This document shows positions 1 through 6,190 of a DNA stretch of 7,324 nt, in pieces. How positions within the stretch are numbered: position 1 is the stretch's first letter; every line of letters begins with the position of its first letter. The stretch spans positions 1-7,324 of the forward strand of contig JAHFCA010000071.1 of NCBI GenBank assembly GCA_023249715.1, read 5' to 3'. Under the pieces are notes generated by a model. The model worked only from the letters and a program-made list of their open reading frames with translations. It made no database searches and was not told the DNA's origin. The position numbers and the translations under genes are program-made. The stretch is from Elusimicrobiota bacterium. Its GTDB lineage: Bacteria; Elusimicrobiota; Elusimicrobia; 2-02-FULL-39-32.

Positions 1-266
1 TTGGATTGGGAAGTTTCTATACAAAATGGACCGGACAAATTATAGGTTGGTCTCAAATTTTTTGGATAATTTTTGCCGCGATTCTTTACTATATTTTGGG
101 TTTTTTACTTCCTCAAAAGCATATTCGCACCCTCTCCTGGCCGAGATACGCCATTTCGATGCTCTTTCTTTTACTAACCATTGGCGTTTTATTAAAAGTA
201 GGCTTACGTTTAGGTTTCAATATTAAATATATTTTTAGTTTACCGCAATTTGGTTTTAACATTTAG
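1..266 (+). CDS. C-terminal end of an integral membrane protein (probable respiratory subunit), cut by window edge
   Basis: The reading frame (codons starting at base 3) is open to the left edge, so this is most likely the 3' end of a longer gene rather than a small gene starting at the TTG at base 6. The visible part has two hydrophobic helices. The first covers about the 13th to 34th visible residues (WSQIFWIIFAAILYYILGFL) and the second follows the SWPRYAIS stretch. They are joined by a short basic loop, and the protein ends in an aromatic tail (KYIFSLPQFGFNI). It lies 11 bp ahead of the five-heme cytochrome gene and is surely co-transcribed with it. From that context a heme-copper oxidase/NO-reductase-like subunit I or a cytochrome b-type quinol oxidase subunit is the best guess. 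No heme-ligand histidine pair or copper-site motif is visible in this fragment, so the family is inference only. Confidence 0.6.
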   Translation, partial: GLGSFYTKWTGQIIGWSQIFWIIFAAILYYILGFLLPQKHIRTLSWPRYAISMLFLLLTIGVLLKVGLRLGFNIKYIFSLPQFGFNI

Positions 267-280
267 GGGGGCTCTATTTG
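265..280 (+). promoter_or_regulatory. Shine-Dalgarno AGGGGGG supporting a TTG start
   Basis: The purine run AGGGGGG at 265-271 overlaps the stop of the upstream gene and sits 6 bases before the TTG at 278-280. No ATG or GTG in frame lies near the N-terminal membrane anchor. The TTG at 278 is therefore the best start for the five-heme cytochrome. Confidence 0.7.
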
Positions 281-1579
281 AGCTTTAGAGAAACGTTTTT
301 CAATAAAATATTCACGCTCCGCAACCTTTTTTTCTTCTTTAATTTTTTGGTTCTAGCGCTTTTTCTTTATGCTTTATCTTTAGATTGGAATAGAGAGTGG
401 AAGCCCTATCAAAAAGAGTACAAAACAAGAGAACATAATAAACAACCTCTGGAAATAAAACAAATCCTTGCCACCGATTTTAATCGAGTGGACCGATGTA
501 TTACCTGTCACACAGGTTATGATAGTTTTACGAACCCTACTTTAACTAATGGATATAAAGACCATCCCTATGCAGCTCCTCAGAATGCCATCCATCAAAA
601 ACATCCTTTTGAGAAATATGGTTGCGCCGTTTGCCATGAAGGGCAGGGACTAGCCACCACTTTTGTGGATGCGGCCCACATGCCTAAGGATGAAAACCAA
701 AAAAAGGAATGGGAAAAAAAATACCATTGGGAAATAGTAGAGTTTTGGGAACAGCCGATGAAGGCAGGGCCTCTGCTTTACGCTTCTTGTTCTAAATGTC
801 ATCAAGCCCATCCTAAAGTTGCGGGTATGGAAAGTTTAAAAAAGGGTGAAAAACTGGTCTTTGAAAATGGCTGCATCGGCTGCCACCAAATTCGTGGAGA
901 AGGAGGGACCATTGCTCCGGATTTAGCGGAGGAAACTTCTGTTAAACCTTTAACCCGAATAGATTTTGGACCCGCGATCAATGCCGGCCTTATTTCTAAA
1001 AAGGAAAGAACTTTAGAAAACTGGATTCGCCTTCACTTTGCTACAGCGCCTCAAGTACTTACTCCCGGAGATCCTGAAGGCCATTTGAGCGCGGACCCAA
1101 AACATCCTCAAGCTGTAGCTCCCAGCGGCATGCCCTATTTTGGATTTAACAAAGAAGAAACAGAAGCGCTCGTCGCTTATGTGACCTCTTTAAAAAGAGA
1201 AAAAATTCCTTATATCTACTATCGAGAAGCGCCTCCTAAATACGAACCCGTATTCACAGACGCTGCGCAACACGGGAGATATGTATTTCAAAAATATGGG
1301 TGTACGGGATGTCACGGCAAGAATGCCAATAAAGGAATCCCGGTCTTTAACCGTCAGGGCCAAAGGGCTCCCGATTTAGTAAAGACGGTAGGTACATTCA
1401 CTCGAGAAGAATTGATTAAGAAAATTCAAACCGGTGTGAATCCGGAAGTGAAAGAGAACCCCCAAGGTCCAACACCGCCCCTATACATGCCCACCTTTAA
1501 AGAGAAAATTAAAGGAACAGAATTAGAAGATTTGGTTACTTATTTAACGAGTATTGCCGAAAAGACAGAGGAGTGGTAA
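278..1579 (+). CDS. membrane-anchored five-heme cytochrome c
   Basis: A 433-residue electron carrier, expected to sit outside the cytoplasmic membrane on one N-terminal helix (about residues 15-35, rich in Phe and Leu; no clear cleavage site). There are five CxxCH heme c sites, at residues 74-78, 116-120, 171-175, 199-203 and 342-346. The first three lie in an N-terminal part with HPFEKYGCAVCHEGQG, a pattern I associate with multiheme cytochromes of respiratory complexes. The last two each open a class I cytochrome c domain with a plausible Met ligand: Met285 in SGMPYF (domain about 186-307) and Met404 in LYMPTF (domain about 329-428). The DWNREWKPYQKEY stretch after the anchor is also typical of such proteins, by recall. 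It is co-directional with the membrane protein upstream and the one-heme cytochrome downstream, so it probably takes electrons from, or gives them to, that membrane subunit. The exact complex is not identifiable from the sequence. Confidence 0.9.
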   Translation: MSFRETFFNKIFTLRNLFFFFNFLVLALFLYALSLDWNREWKPYQKEYKTREHNKQPLEIKQILATDFNRVDRCITCHTGYDSFTNPTLTNGYKDHPYAAPQNAIHQKHPFEKYGCAVCHEGQGLATTFVDAAHMPKDENQKKEWEKKYHWEIVEFWEQPMKAGPLLYASCSKCHQAHPKVAGMESLKKGEKLVFENGCIGCHQIRGEGGTIAPDLAEETSVKPLTRIDFGPAINAGLISKKERTLENWIRLHFATAPQVLTPGDPEGHLSADPKHPQAVAPSGMPYFGFNKEETEALVAYVTSLKREKIPYIYYREAPPKYEPVFTDAAQHGRYVFQKYGCTGCHGKNANKGIPVFNRQGQRAPDLVKTVGTFTREELIKKIQTGVNPEVKENPQGPTPPLYMPTFKEKIKGTELEDLVTYLTSIAEKTEEW

Positions 1580-1586
1580 AATTGAT

Positions 1587-1602
1587 AAGGAGATTATTTA
1601 TG
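1587..1602 (+). promoter_or_regulatory. Shine-Dalgarno AAGGAG that sets the start of the one-heme cytochrome
   Basis: AAGGAG at 1587-1592 is 7 bases before the ATG at 1600. This favours the ATG over the upstream in-frame GTG at 1573, which would overlap the preceding gene and add nine residues in front of a clean signal peptide. Confidence 0.85.
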
Positions 1603-2151
1603 AAAAAATTACTAACCGCATTTTTATTTTTGTTTGTACTGTTATTACCCGCAATTTCCATGGCAGACTTAACTCCAGAACAAGCTGAAAAAGAAAAAGC
1701 GTTAAAAAACCCTTATCCCAATGATTTTGGTCCAGATAAAACCGATGTTTCTAAATACTCTCCGGAACTGCAAGCGGGATACAAGTTGTTGCAGGATAAA
1801 TGCGCAAAGTGCCATACCCCCTCTCGCCCGTTAAACTCTGAATTTTTAGACTTAAAACCAGAGGAATTAGAAGCGGCTAAAAAAAGTAGCCCGGAAATTT
1901 TTAAAGATAAGTTAGTCTGGAAAGTAGAAAGCGGTATTTGGCAACGCTATATTAAGCGCATGATGGCTAAACCAGGTTGTAATATCTCTACTCAAGACGG
2001 CAAAAAGATTTGGCAATTTATTGTGGAATACTCCAAAAGAGGAAAAATGGGAGAGAATAGCAAGAGTTGGCAGGCCCATCGATCCAAATTAGTAAACGAC
2101 TTTAAAACAAAATATCCCGACCGCTATAAAGAACTTTACGGCAATCCGTAA
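1600..2151 (+). CDS. secreted one-heme cytochrome c
   Basis: Starting at the ATG with the good SD, the protein has 183 residues. The N-terminus is a classic signal peptide (basic MKK, hydrophobic core to about residue 18, likely cleavage after ISMA at residue 22). The mature protein would be periplasmic or extracytoplasmic. One CxxCH site (CAKCH, residues 68-72) binds a single heme c. The likely sixth ligand is Met121 or Met122 in the YIKRMMAKPG stretch. The remaining C-terminal third is charged and helical-looking, with no second heme. An additional cysteine, Cys127, lies just after the Met pair. It begins 20 bases after the five-heme cytochrome stop and belongs to the same operon. A role as a mobile or docking electron carrier for that complex is likely. 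The exact family is not recognised. Confidence 0.85.
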   Translation: MKKLLTAFLFLFVLLLPAISMADLTPEQAEKEKALKNPYPNDFGPDKTDVSKYSPELQAGYKLLQDKCAKCHTPSRPLNSEFLDLKPEELEAAKKSSPEIFKDKLVWKVESGIWQRYIKRMMAKPGCNISTQDGKKIWQFIVEYSKRGKMGENSKSWQAHRSKLVNDFKTKYPDRYKELYGNP

Positions 2152-2154
2152 AAT

Positions 2155-2188
2155 TCTGATCGTCGTTCCCTATTTTTTATAACCATTT
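2155..2188 (+). promoter_or_regulatory. possible promoter giving a leaderless or near-leaderless fixC message
   Basis: The gap before fixC holds no SD-like purine run. It does contain TATAAC at 2178-2183, one mismatch from the -10 consensus, five bases before the fixC ATG. A weak -35-like TCTGAT lies 17 bases further up at 2155-2160. Initiation at the usual distance would fall on or next to the ATG. The -35 match is poor, so this is a suggestion only. Confidence 0.3.
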
Positions 2189-3550
2189 ATGGCTGAAGAA
2201 AAATTCGACGCTATTATTGTAGGAGCTGGCCCCGCGGGCGTAAGCGCCGCGATAGTCCTTGCCAAAGCAGGGATAAACGCCGTGGTTTTAGAACGCGGAG
2301 AATATCCCGGAGCCAAGAATGTGCAGGGTGGGATTCTCTACACCAAAATGCTGGATGAAATTATTCCGGAATTTTGGAAGGGGACAGATCCCGCTCCCCT
2401 CGAGCGCTATATCACCGAGCAAAAGATTATGCTCCTGTCCAAAGATTCGGCCATTCACATAGGTTATAAATCGGATAAATGGAAAGGAGAGCCCCACAAT
2501 TGCTATAGCATTGTTCGGGTGCATTTTGACCGTTGGTATGCTAAAAAGGCGGAAAGTTTAGGAGCCCAAATTTACACAGGAGTTACGGTTCGGTCTCTCA
2601 TAAAACAAAACGGGAAAATTTGTGGTGTTAAAACAAGCGAAGGAGATGAACTCTTGGCCGACGTCGTTATTGCCTGTGACGGTGTAAATTCTATATTAGC
2701 TCAAAGCGCCGGTTTAATTGACGAATGGAGACCCGAAGAAGTGGCCCTAGCGGTTAAAGAGACTTTAGAATTAGAAAAAGAAAAAATTGAAGAGAGATTT
2801 TGTCTAGATGGAAACGAAGGAACCACTTTTGAAATGTTCGGAAAAATTACGGAAGGGATGTTGGGATATGGATTCTTGTACACCAATAAAGAAACTCTCT
2901 CTTTAGGGGTTGGGTGTAAAGTATCCCACTTTCAGAAAACCGGAATTACCCCTTATGACCTCTTAGAAAATATGAAGCAGCATCCCATTCTAAAGCCATT
3001 GATCCGAGGCACAAAAACTGTGGAGTATTCCGGACACCTGATCCCCGAAGGCGGCTATAATTCCATGCCTCCTCTCTACGCCGATGGATTTTTAGTTGCC
3101 GGAGATGCCGCGCAGATGGTGAACCCGTCCCATAGAGAAGGATCTAATTTAGCGATGACGGCGGGAAAACTGGCGGCAGAAACGGTAGTAGAAGCAAAAA
3201 ATAAGGGAGATTTTTCCAGCCGAGCGCTCTCTAGTTACCAAAAGAAATTAAGACAAAGTTTTATTATGCCGGACCTTTTTGATCATAAAGATTTAGAAGA
3301 AGAAATTGAAAGCCGCCCAGAACTATTAACCGATTTGCCAGAAATAGTTTCGCAGGCGGCTTATGAATATTTTAATGTGGACGGGCGATCGAAAAGAGAA
3401 GTTCAATCCGCTATTTTAAAAAGAGTTTTTCGGCATAGAGCCGTAAGAAACCTAATTAAATCCGAACTGACATTCAAAAATGTAATGGGACTATTTAAAG
3501 GGGCTGTAAAAGGAGCCTTTAAATTTAAATCCCTCGCAAAAGGAAATTAA
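2189..3550 (+). CDS. fixC: electron-transfer flavoprotein:quinone oxidoreductase, FixC type
   Basis: A 453-residue FAD enzyme that passes electrons from an electron-transfer flavoprotein (FixAB/ETF) to the quinone pool at the membrane surface. The N-terminal dinucleotide-binding fold shows GAGPAG at residues 12-17 and ends in the FAD ribose-binding acid at Glu35 (VLERG). The second FAD motif, ACDG, is at 162-165. The third, VAGDAAQMVNPSHREGSNLA, runs from about 303 to 322 and is strongly diagnostic of FixC/ETF-QO. The iron-sulfur domain that is fused at the C-terminus in mitochondrial-type ETF-QO is absent and is supplied by fixX, which starts on the base after the stop codon. The ATG at 2189 fits the family N-terminus but has no SD. 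Its position behind two cytochrome genes suggests that its quinol feeds that respiratory branch. A related geranylgeranyl-reductase-type flavoprotein is the alternative, made unlikely by fixX. Confidence 0.92.
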   Translation: MAEEKFDAIIVGAGPAGVSAAIVLAKAGINAVVLERGEYPGAKNVQGGILYTKMLDEIIPEFWKGTDPAPLERYITEQKIMLLSKDSAIHIGYKSDKWKGEPHNCYSIVRVHFDRWYAKKAESLGAQIYTGVTVRSLIKQNGKICGVKTSEGDELLADVVIACDGVNSILAQSAGLIDEWRPEEVALAVKETLELEKEKIEERFCLDGNEGTTFEMFGKITEGMLGYGFLYTNKETLSLGVGCKVSHFQKTGITPYDLLENMKQHPILKPLIRGTKTVEYSGHLIPEGGYNSMPPLYADGFLVAGDAAQMVNPSHREGSNLAMTAGKLAAETVVEAKNKGDFSSRALSSYQKKLRQSFIMPDLFDHKDLEEEIESRPELLTDLPEIVSQAAYEYFNVDGRSKREVQSAILKRVFRHRAVRNLIKSELTFKNVMGLFKGAVKGAFKFKSLAKGN

Positions 3551-3835
3551 ATGGCTAGCGTAGAAGAAAAATTAGGAACATTAAATTTTAAGAATGACCA
3601 CCAATCTCACATAGCCATTCCCGATCCCAAGATTTGTTTAACCCAATGTAAAGACAAACCTTGCACAAAGGTTTGCCCTGCCAAAGTGTATGATTGGGTG
3701 GAATCACAAAAGAAAATAGTGATTGGCTATGAAAACTGCATTGAATGCGGCGCTGCTCGGATGATTTGCCCCTTTAACAACATTAAGTGGGAACCCCCGC
3801 GGGGCGGCTTTGGCGTTTCTTATAAATACGGTTAG
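3551..3835 (+). CDS. fixX: ferredoxin-like protein FixX, partner of FixC, with altered cluster ligands
   Basis: A 94-residue iron-sulfur protein that completes the FixC quinone oxidoreductase. Length, the CPAKVYDW block (Cys42 onward) and the C-terminal PRGGFGVSYKYG are hallmarks of FixX and of the ETF-QO C-terminal domain. In that family one [4Fe-4S] cluster is held by the Cys of CPA plus a CxxCxxC. Here the CxxCxxC reads CIECGAA: Cys63 and Cys66 are present, but the third position (residue 69) is alanine, codon GCT. Extra cysteines occur at 29, 33 and 38 (C-x3-C-x4-C-x3-CP with Cys42) and at 73 (ICP), as in two-cluster ferredoxins. The protein may therefore hold a cluster in a different position, or a second or three-iron cluster. 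The start is directly after the fixC stop with AGGAAA at 3541-3546, so the two are translationally coupled. Confidence 0.92.
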   Translation: MASVEEKLGTLNFKNDHQSHIAIPDPKICLTQCKDKPCTKVCPAKVYDWVESQKKIVIGYENCIECGAARMICPFNNIKWEPPRGGFGVSYKYG

Positions 3836-3848
3836 AAACCGTATTTAT
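3822..3848. terminator. bidirectional hairpin between convergent fixX and glycosyltransferase genes
   Basis: ATAAATACGGTT at 3822-3833 is perfectly complementary to AACCGTATTTAT at 3837-3848, leaving a 3-base loop. The stem holds the last codons and first stop base of fixX (stop 3833-3835) and the stop of the convergent gene (3845-3847). A-runs and T-runs lie in the outer part of both arms, so either RNA strand would end in a hairpin with a U-rich side. The stem is AT-rich and lacks a long T tail after it, so strength is uncertain. Confidence 0.65.
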
Positions 3849-5467
3849 TGGATACCTTTTCGTCTTAGGGCCCAATAACCAACGGGACCCTTCACTTCTT
3901 CAAAATTCTTATATAAATAATCTCTGAGTTTGGACATATCTCCCCGACTTGTCATGGCGATATTCTTTTTAACTGCTTGATCCCAACTCATTGGAATCCC
4001 AAACCGTAAATAACCAAAATCGAAATAGGTTTCCTGTCCAATAATAGCCCAAGGGACTTTTTCCGCTTCCAATAATTCTCTGATTTGGTCGTTATCTTCT
4101 TGCGGTGATTCCCACGCTGTAATCACAAAACCGCTTAAAGGGGTAAGAGGTTTCCGATCCGTAGCAAAATAGAAAAAAATAGGATCTGGCCAAAGGAAAA
4201 TCTTTTCATTTTTTGGAATGTGTGTTTCAAAATCTAAAAGATCTTTTACAAAACGATAATCCGAGTATTGAAAGTAATACCCTTTCATTCGAGGAGTGTC
4301 TACGCTCCATTTGACCACTCCAAATTTAAAGGGAATGTTCCAATTTTTATAAACCGGCCAGAAAATCATAATAAAACAGATTAGACTCACCATCCAGAAC
4401 TTAAAATTTCGCAAAGTTTTCCGCCAGTTTTCCTGAATACAAAATCCAAATAATAGTGGGCAAAGTAAACTTAAGTAGATTTGTTGCTGAGGATAATCGT
4501 TTCCTCCTTCCGCCAAACAGCTAAACCAAACTGTAATAAAGGCATAGAGCACAATTCCGAATTTAAGACGAGCGGAACTTTGTCCCTGAAGAACCGCTTT
4601 CCAAAATAAAAAAGCGCTTATGGCATAGAGCAGGAATACATATTTAACAAAGTTGTGATTCCAACGGAAAACAACATGGAAAGCTTGCTCAAGAAGGTTT
4701 CCACTTCTTCTGGAAGCTCGAACAAAAATCCAGTCTATTGCGGGGGATAAGGCGTTATTCCACAAAAGAATGGCGCCAAAAGCGCCGGCCACCAAGGTTG
4801 TCCCAGCAAGGAAATAGACCATTGCTATCCAACGCTCTTTCCAAGAATTTCTTAAAATAATTAAAAATAAAAGGCTGGACAGAAAAGATCCCATCCCAAT
4901 ATTTTGTTTGCTTAAAATGCTTAACCCACACCAGACTCCAGCAATCGGAAGCCAATATTTTTTTTCGCTATGGTTAAAAAAAAGCAATGAAAAAAGGGTA
5001 AAGAAAGCGAAAAAATTAGCGTCGAAATCGTACCAAGGGTGCATCAGAATAATCCCTGGAGACCAAGTGACAGCGATAGGGATAACGAATAAAAGTATTA
5101 GGATTAGCGGAGTTTTAAGAAATTTACGAACCGTATAAATTGCCCCACAAACTAAAATAGTGTTCATTGTGGAAAGACTCATTTTCATCCAATAAACTGT
5201 GGGGCTAAAAATTTTAAATACCGCAGCCTGAATAAGATACGTGAGGGGAGTCGTCGGAAGATTAAAATCCCGGTAGGGAAATTCCCCCAGATAAATCCGG
5301 AAAATTCTATCTAATAAAACACCATAATCATGCGTGATAACGGATCTAAAGCTAAAAATAGTGGTAAGAAAAAAGGTAAGAAGACCCACCCCTCCATAAA
5401 TAATTAAACCTTCCAACCTCCTCTTCTTATTTTTCAATGGAGGTAACGTATTTTTAGTAATCCCCAA
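3845..5467 (-). CDS. GT39-like multi-helix membrane glycosyltransferase
   Basis: About 540 residues with 11-12 hydrophobic helices followed by a soluble C-terminal part of roughly 140 residues (from about residue 400). The layout matches the GT39/ArnT/PMT-like (GT-C fold) enzymes that transfer a sugar from a polyprenyl-phosphate donor outside the membrane. Supporting signs are an acidic residue in the first external loop (THDYG, Asp47), the GEFPYRDFNLPTTPLTY block (residues 61-77) and LSKQNIG at 185-191. The acceptor cannot be predicted. The start is uncertain. The longest form begins with TTG at 5467 without an SD and overlaps the upstream gene by 34 bases. A TTG at 5437 overlaps the upstream stop by four bases (TTGA), which would fit coupled translation. 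Both keep the basic KNKKRR stretch before the first helix. An AGGAGG at 5417-5422 lies inside the gene with no suitable start after it. It probably works with the preceding GT2 enzyme. Confidence 0.82.
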   Translation of the reverse strand: MGITKNTLPPLKNKKRRLEGLIIYGGVGLLTFFLTTIFSFRSVITHDYGVLLDRIFRIYLGEFPYRDFNLPTTPLTYLIQAAVFKIFSPTVYWMKMSLSTMNTILVCGAIYTVRKFLKTPLILILLFVIPIAVTWSPGIILMHPWYDFDANFFAFFTLFSLLFFNHSEKKYWLPIAGVWCGLSILSKQNIGMGSFLSSLLFLIILRNSWKERWIAMVYFLAGTTLVAGAFGAILLWNNALSPAIDWIFVRASRRSGNLLEQAFHVVFRWNHNFVKYVFLLYAISAFLFWKAVLQGQSSARLKFGIVLYAFITVWFSCLAEGGNDYPQQQIYLSLLCPLLFGFCIQENWRKTLRNFKFWMVSLICFIMIFWPVYKNWNIPFKFGVVKWSVDTPRMKGYYFQYSDYRFVKDLLDFETHIPKNEKIFLWPDPIFFYFATDRKPLTPLSGFVITAWESPQEDNDQIRELLEAEKVPWAIIGQETYFDFGYLRFGIPMSWDQAVKKNIAMTSRGDMSKLRDYLYKNFEEVKGPVGYWALRRKGIQ

Positions 5468-6156
5468 AATGAAGCGGGAATATCTTTAAAGAGTTGAACC
5501 TTGGTATCCTTAGAATTTGTCCATTGGACAGGGTATTCTACTATCTTTAATCCTCGCTTTTTAGCTAAAAATAGAATCTCAGAATCGAAACTCCAGTTCC
5601 ATAGCTGTTGGTCCGTAAAAAGGAGCCGCGCAGCCTCTTTTTTAAAGAGTTTGAAACCGCATGTAAAGTCTTTAAATTGAGTGCCTAAAATCAAATTAGA
5701 GATTTTTGTAAATTGTTTTCCCAGTTGTTCTCGCAAATAAGGCTGGCGTTGGGTTATTTGCGCTCCCGGTACTCGACGGCTTCCTATGACGATATCCCAC
5801 CCTTCCTTAATTTTTTTTAAAAAAAGATTCAGTGTCTCTACTGGTACAGAAAGATCCGCATCCATAAATATAATCCATTCCCCAGCTGCGGCAAGCATTC
5901 CTTGTTGGACTGCCCACCCTTTTCCCCGATTGGGACGGCCTTGAATGACCTTTAAATGATAATCCGAGCCAAAAAAATCCTGGATAATGCTTAGGGACCG
6001 ATCCTGACTCCCATCATCAACAACAACCATCTGGCACTCGATATTGTTGGCGCGAATAAATTGGACTATTTTTTGAAGAGTGGGAAGAATACGACGCTCT
6101 TCATTGTAGATAGGAATAACGATAGACAAGAAGGTATTATCTCTTAATTGTTGCAT
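5434..6156 (-). CDS. GT2 glycosyltransferase, polyprenyl/dolichyl-phosphate sugar synthase type
   Basis: A 240-residue cytoplasmic, membrane-associated enzyme that would move a sugar from a nucleotide donor to a polyprenyl phosphate. The GT-A fold is clear. SIVIPIYNEE (11-20) and VVVDDGSQD (44-52) bind the nucleotide. MDADLSVP (98-105) contains the metal-binding DxD (Asp99, Asp101), followed by IGSRR at 124-128. The region FTCGFKLF (164-171), SFDSEIL (189-195) and YPVQW (208-212) is typical of the ALG5/DPG-synthase branch. There is no C-terminal membrane helix pair. The gene sits 34 bp after the pseudouridine synthase stop and overlaps the GT39-like gene, so it likely supplies the lipid-linked sugar that the latter uses. 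The ATG at 6156 has no SD, but TATAAT lies close in front. Glucose or mannose as the sugar cannot be decided. Confidence 0.9.
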   Translation of the reverse strand: MQQLRDNTFLSIVIPIYNEERRILPTLQKIVQFIRANNIECQMVVVDDGSQDRSLSIIQDFFGSDYHLKVIQGRPNRGKGWAVQQGMLAAAGEWIIFMDADLSVPVETLNLFLKKIKEGWDIVIGSRRVPGAQITQRQPYLREQLGKQFTKISNLILGTQFKDFTCGFKLFKKEAARLLFTDQQLWNWSFDSEILFLAKKRGLKIVEYPVQWTNSKDTKVQLFKDIPASFWGLLKIRYLH

Positions 6157-6165
6157 TGGTAAATT

Positions 6166-6171
6166 ATTATA
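6166..6171 (-). promoter_or_regulatory. possible -10 box (TATAAT) for the glycosyltransferase pair
   Basis: On the - strand a perfect TATAAT lies nine bases before the GT2 ATG at 6156, in the 34-bp gap after the pseudouridine synthase. No convincing -35 is seen at 16-18 bases upstream, which falls in the end of the preceding gene. If active, the transcript leader would be only a few bases long, matching the absence of an SD. The gap is very AT-rich, so a chance match is quite possible. Confidence 0.3.
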
Positions 6172-6190
6172 TTACAATACTAACAAAGTT

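Noticed and set aside
1573..1599. GTG start for the one-heme cytochrome overlapping the previous gene
   Set aside because: The ATG at 1600 has a strong SD at the right distance and gives a clean signal peptide; the GTG has neither.
2143..2157. 15-base direct match AATCCGTAAAATTCT, also at 7263-7277
   Set aside because: One copy spans the end of a cytochrome gene and the other is within the receiver gene. There is no flanking similarity, so it is a likely chance match in AT-rich DNA.
2288..2524. Open frame of 78 codons on the - strand
   Set aside because: It is antisense to the fixC FAD-binding region and shows no protein-like pattern of its own.
3795..3804. GC-rich palindrome CCCCGCGGGG in fixX
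   Set aside because: It encodes the conserved PPRGG residues and has no loop or T-run; best explained by coding needs.
4908..5138. Open frame of 76 codons on the + strand
   Set aside because: It lies wholly inside the well-supported GT39-like gene on the other strand, shows no recognisable motif and has no SD.
5417..5422. AGGAGG on the - strand as an SD for a shorter GT39-like protein
   Set aside because: No in-frame ATG, GTG or TTG lies at a usable distance, and starting later would cut into the first membrane helix.
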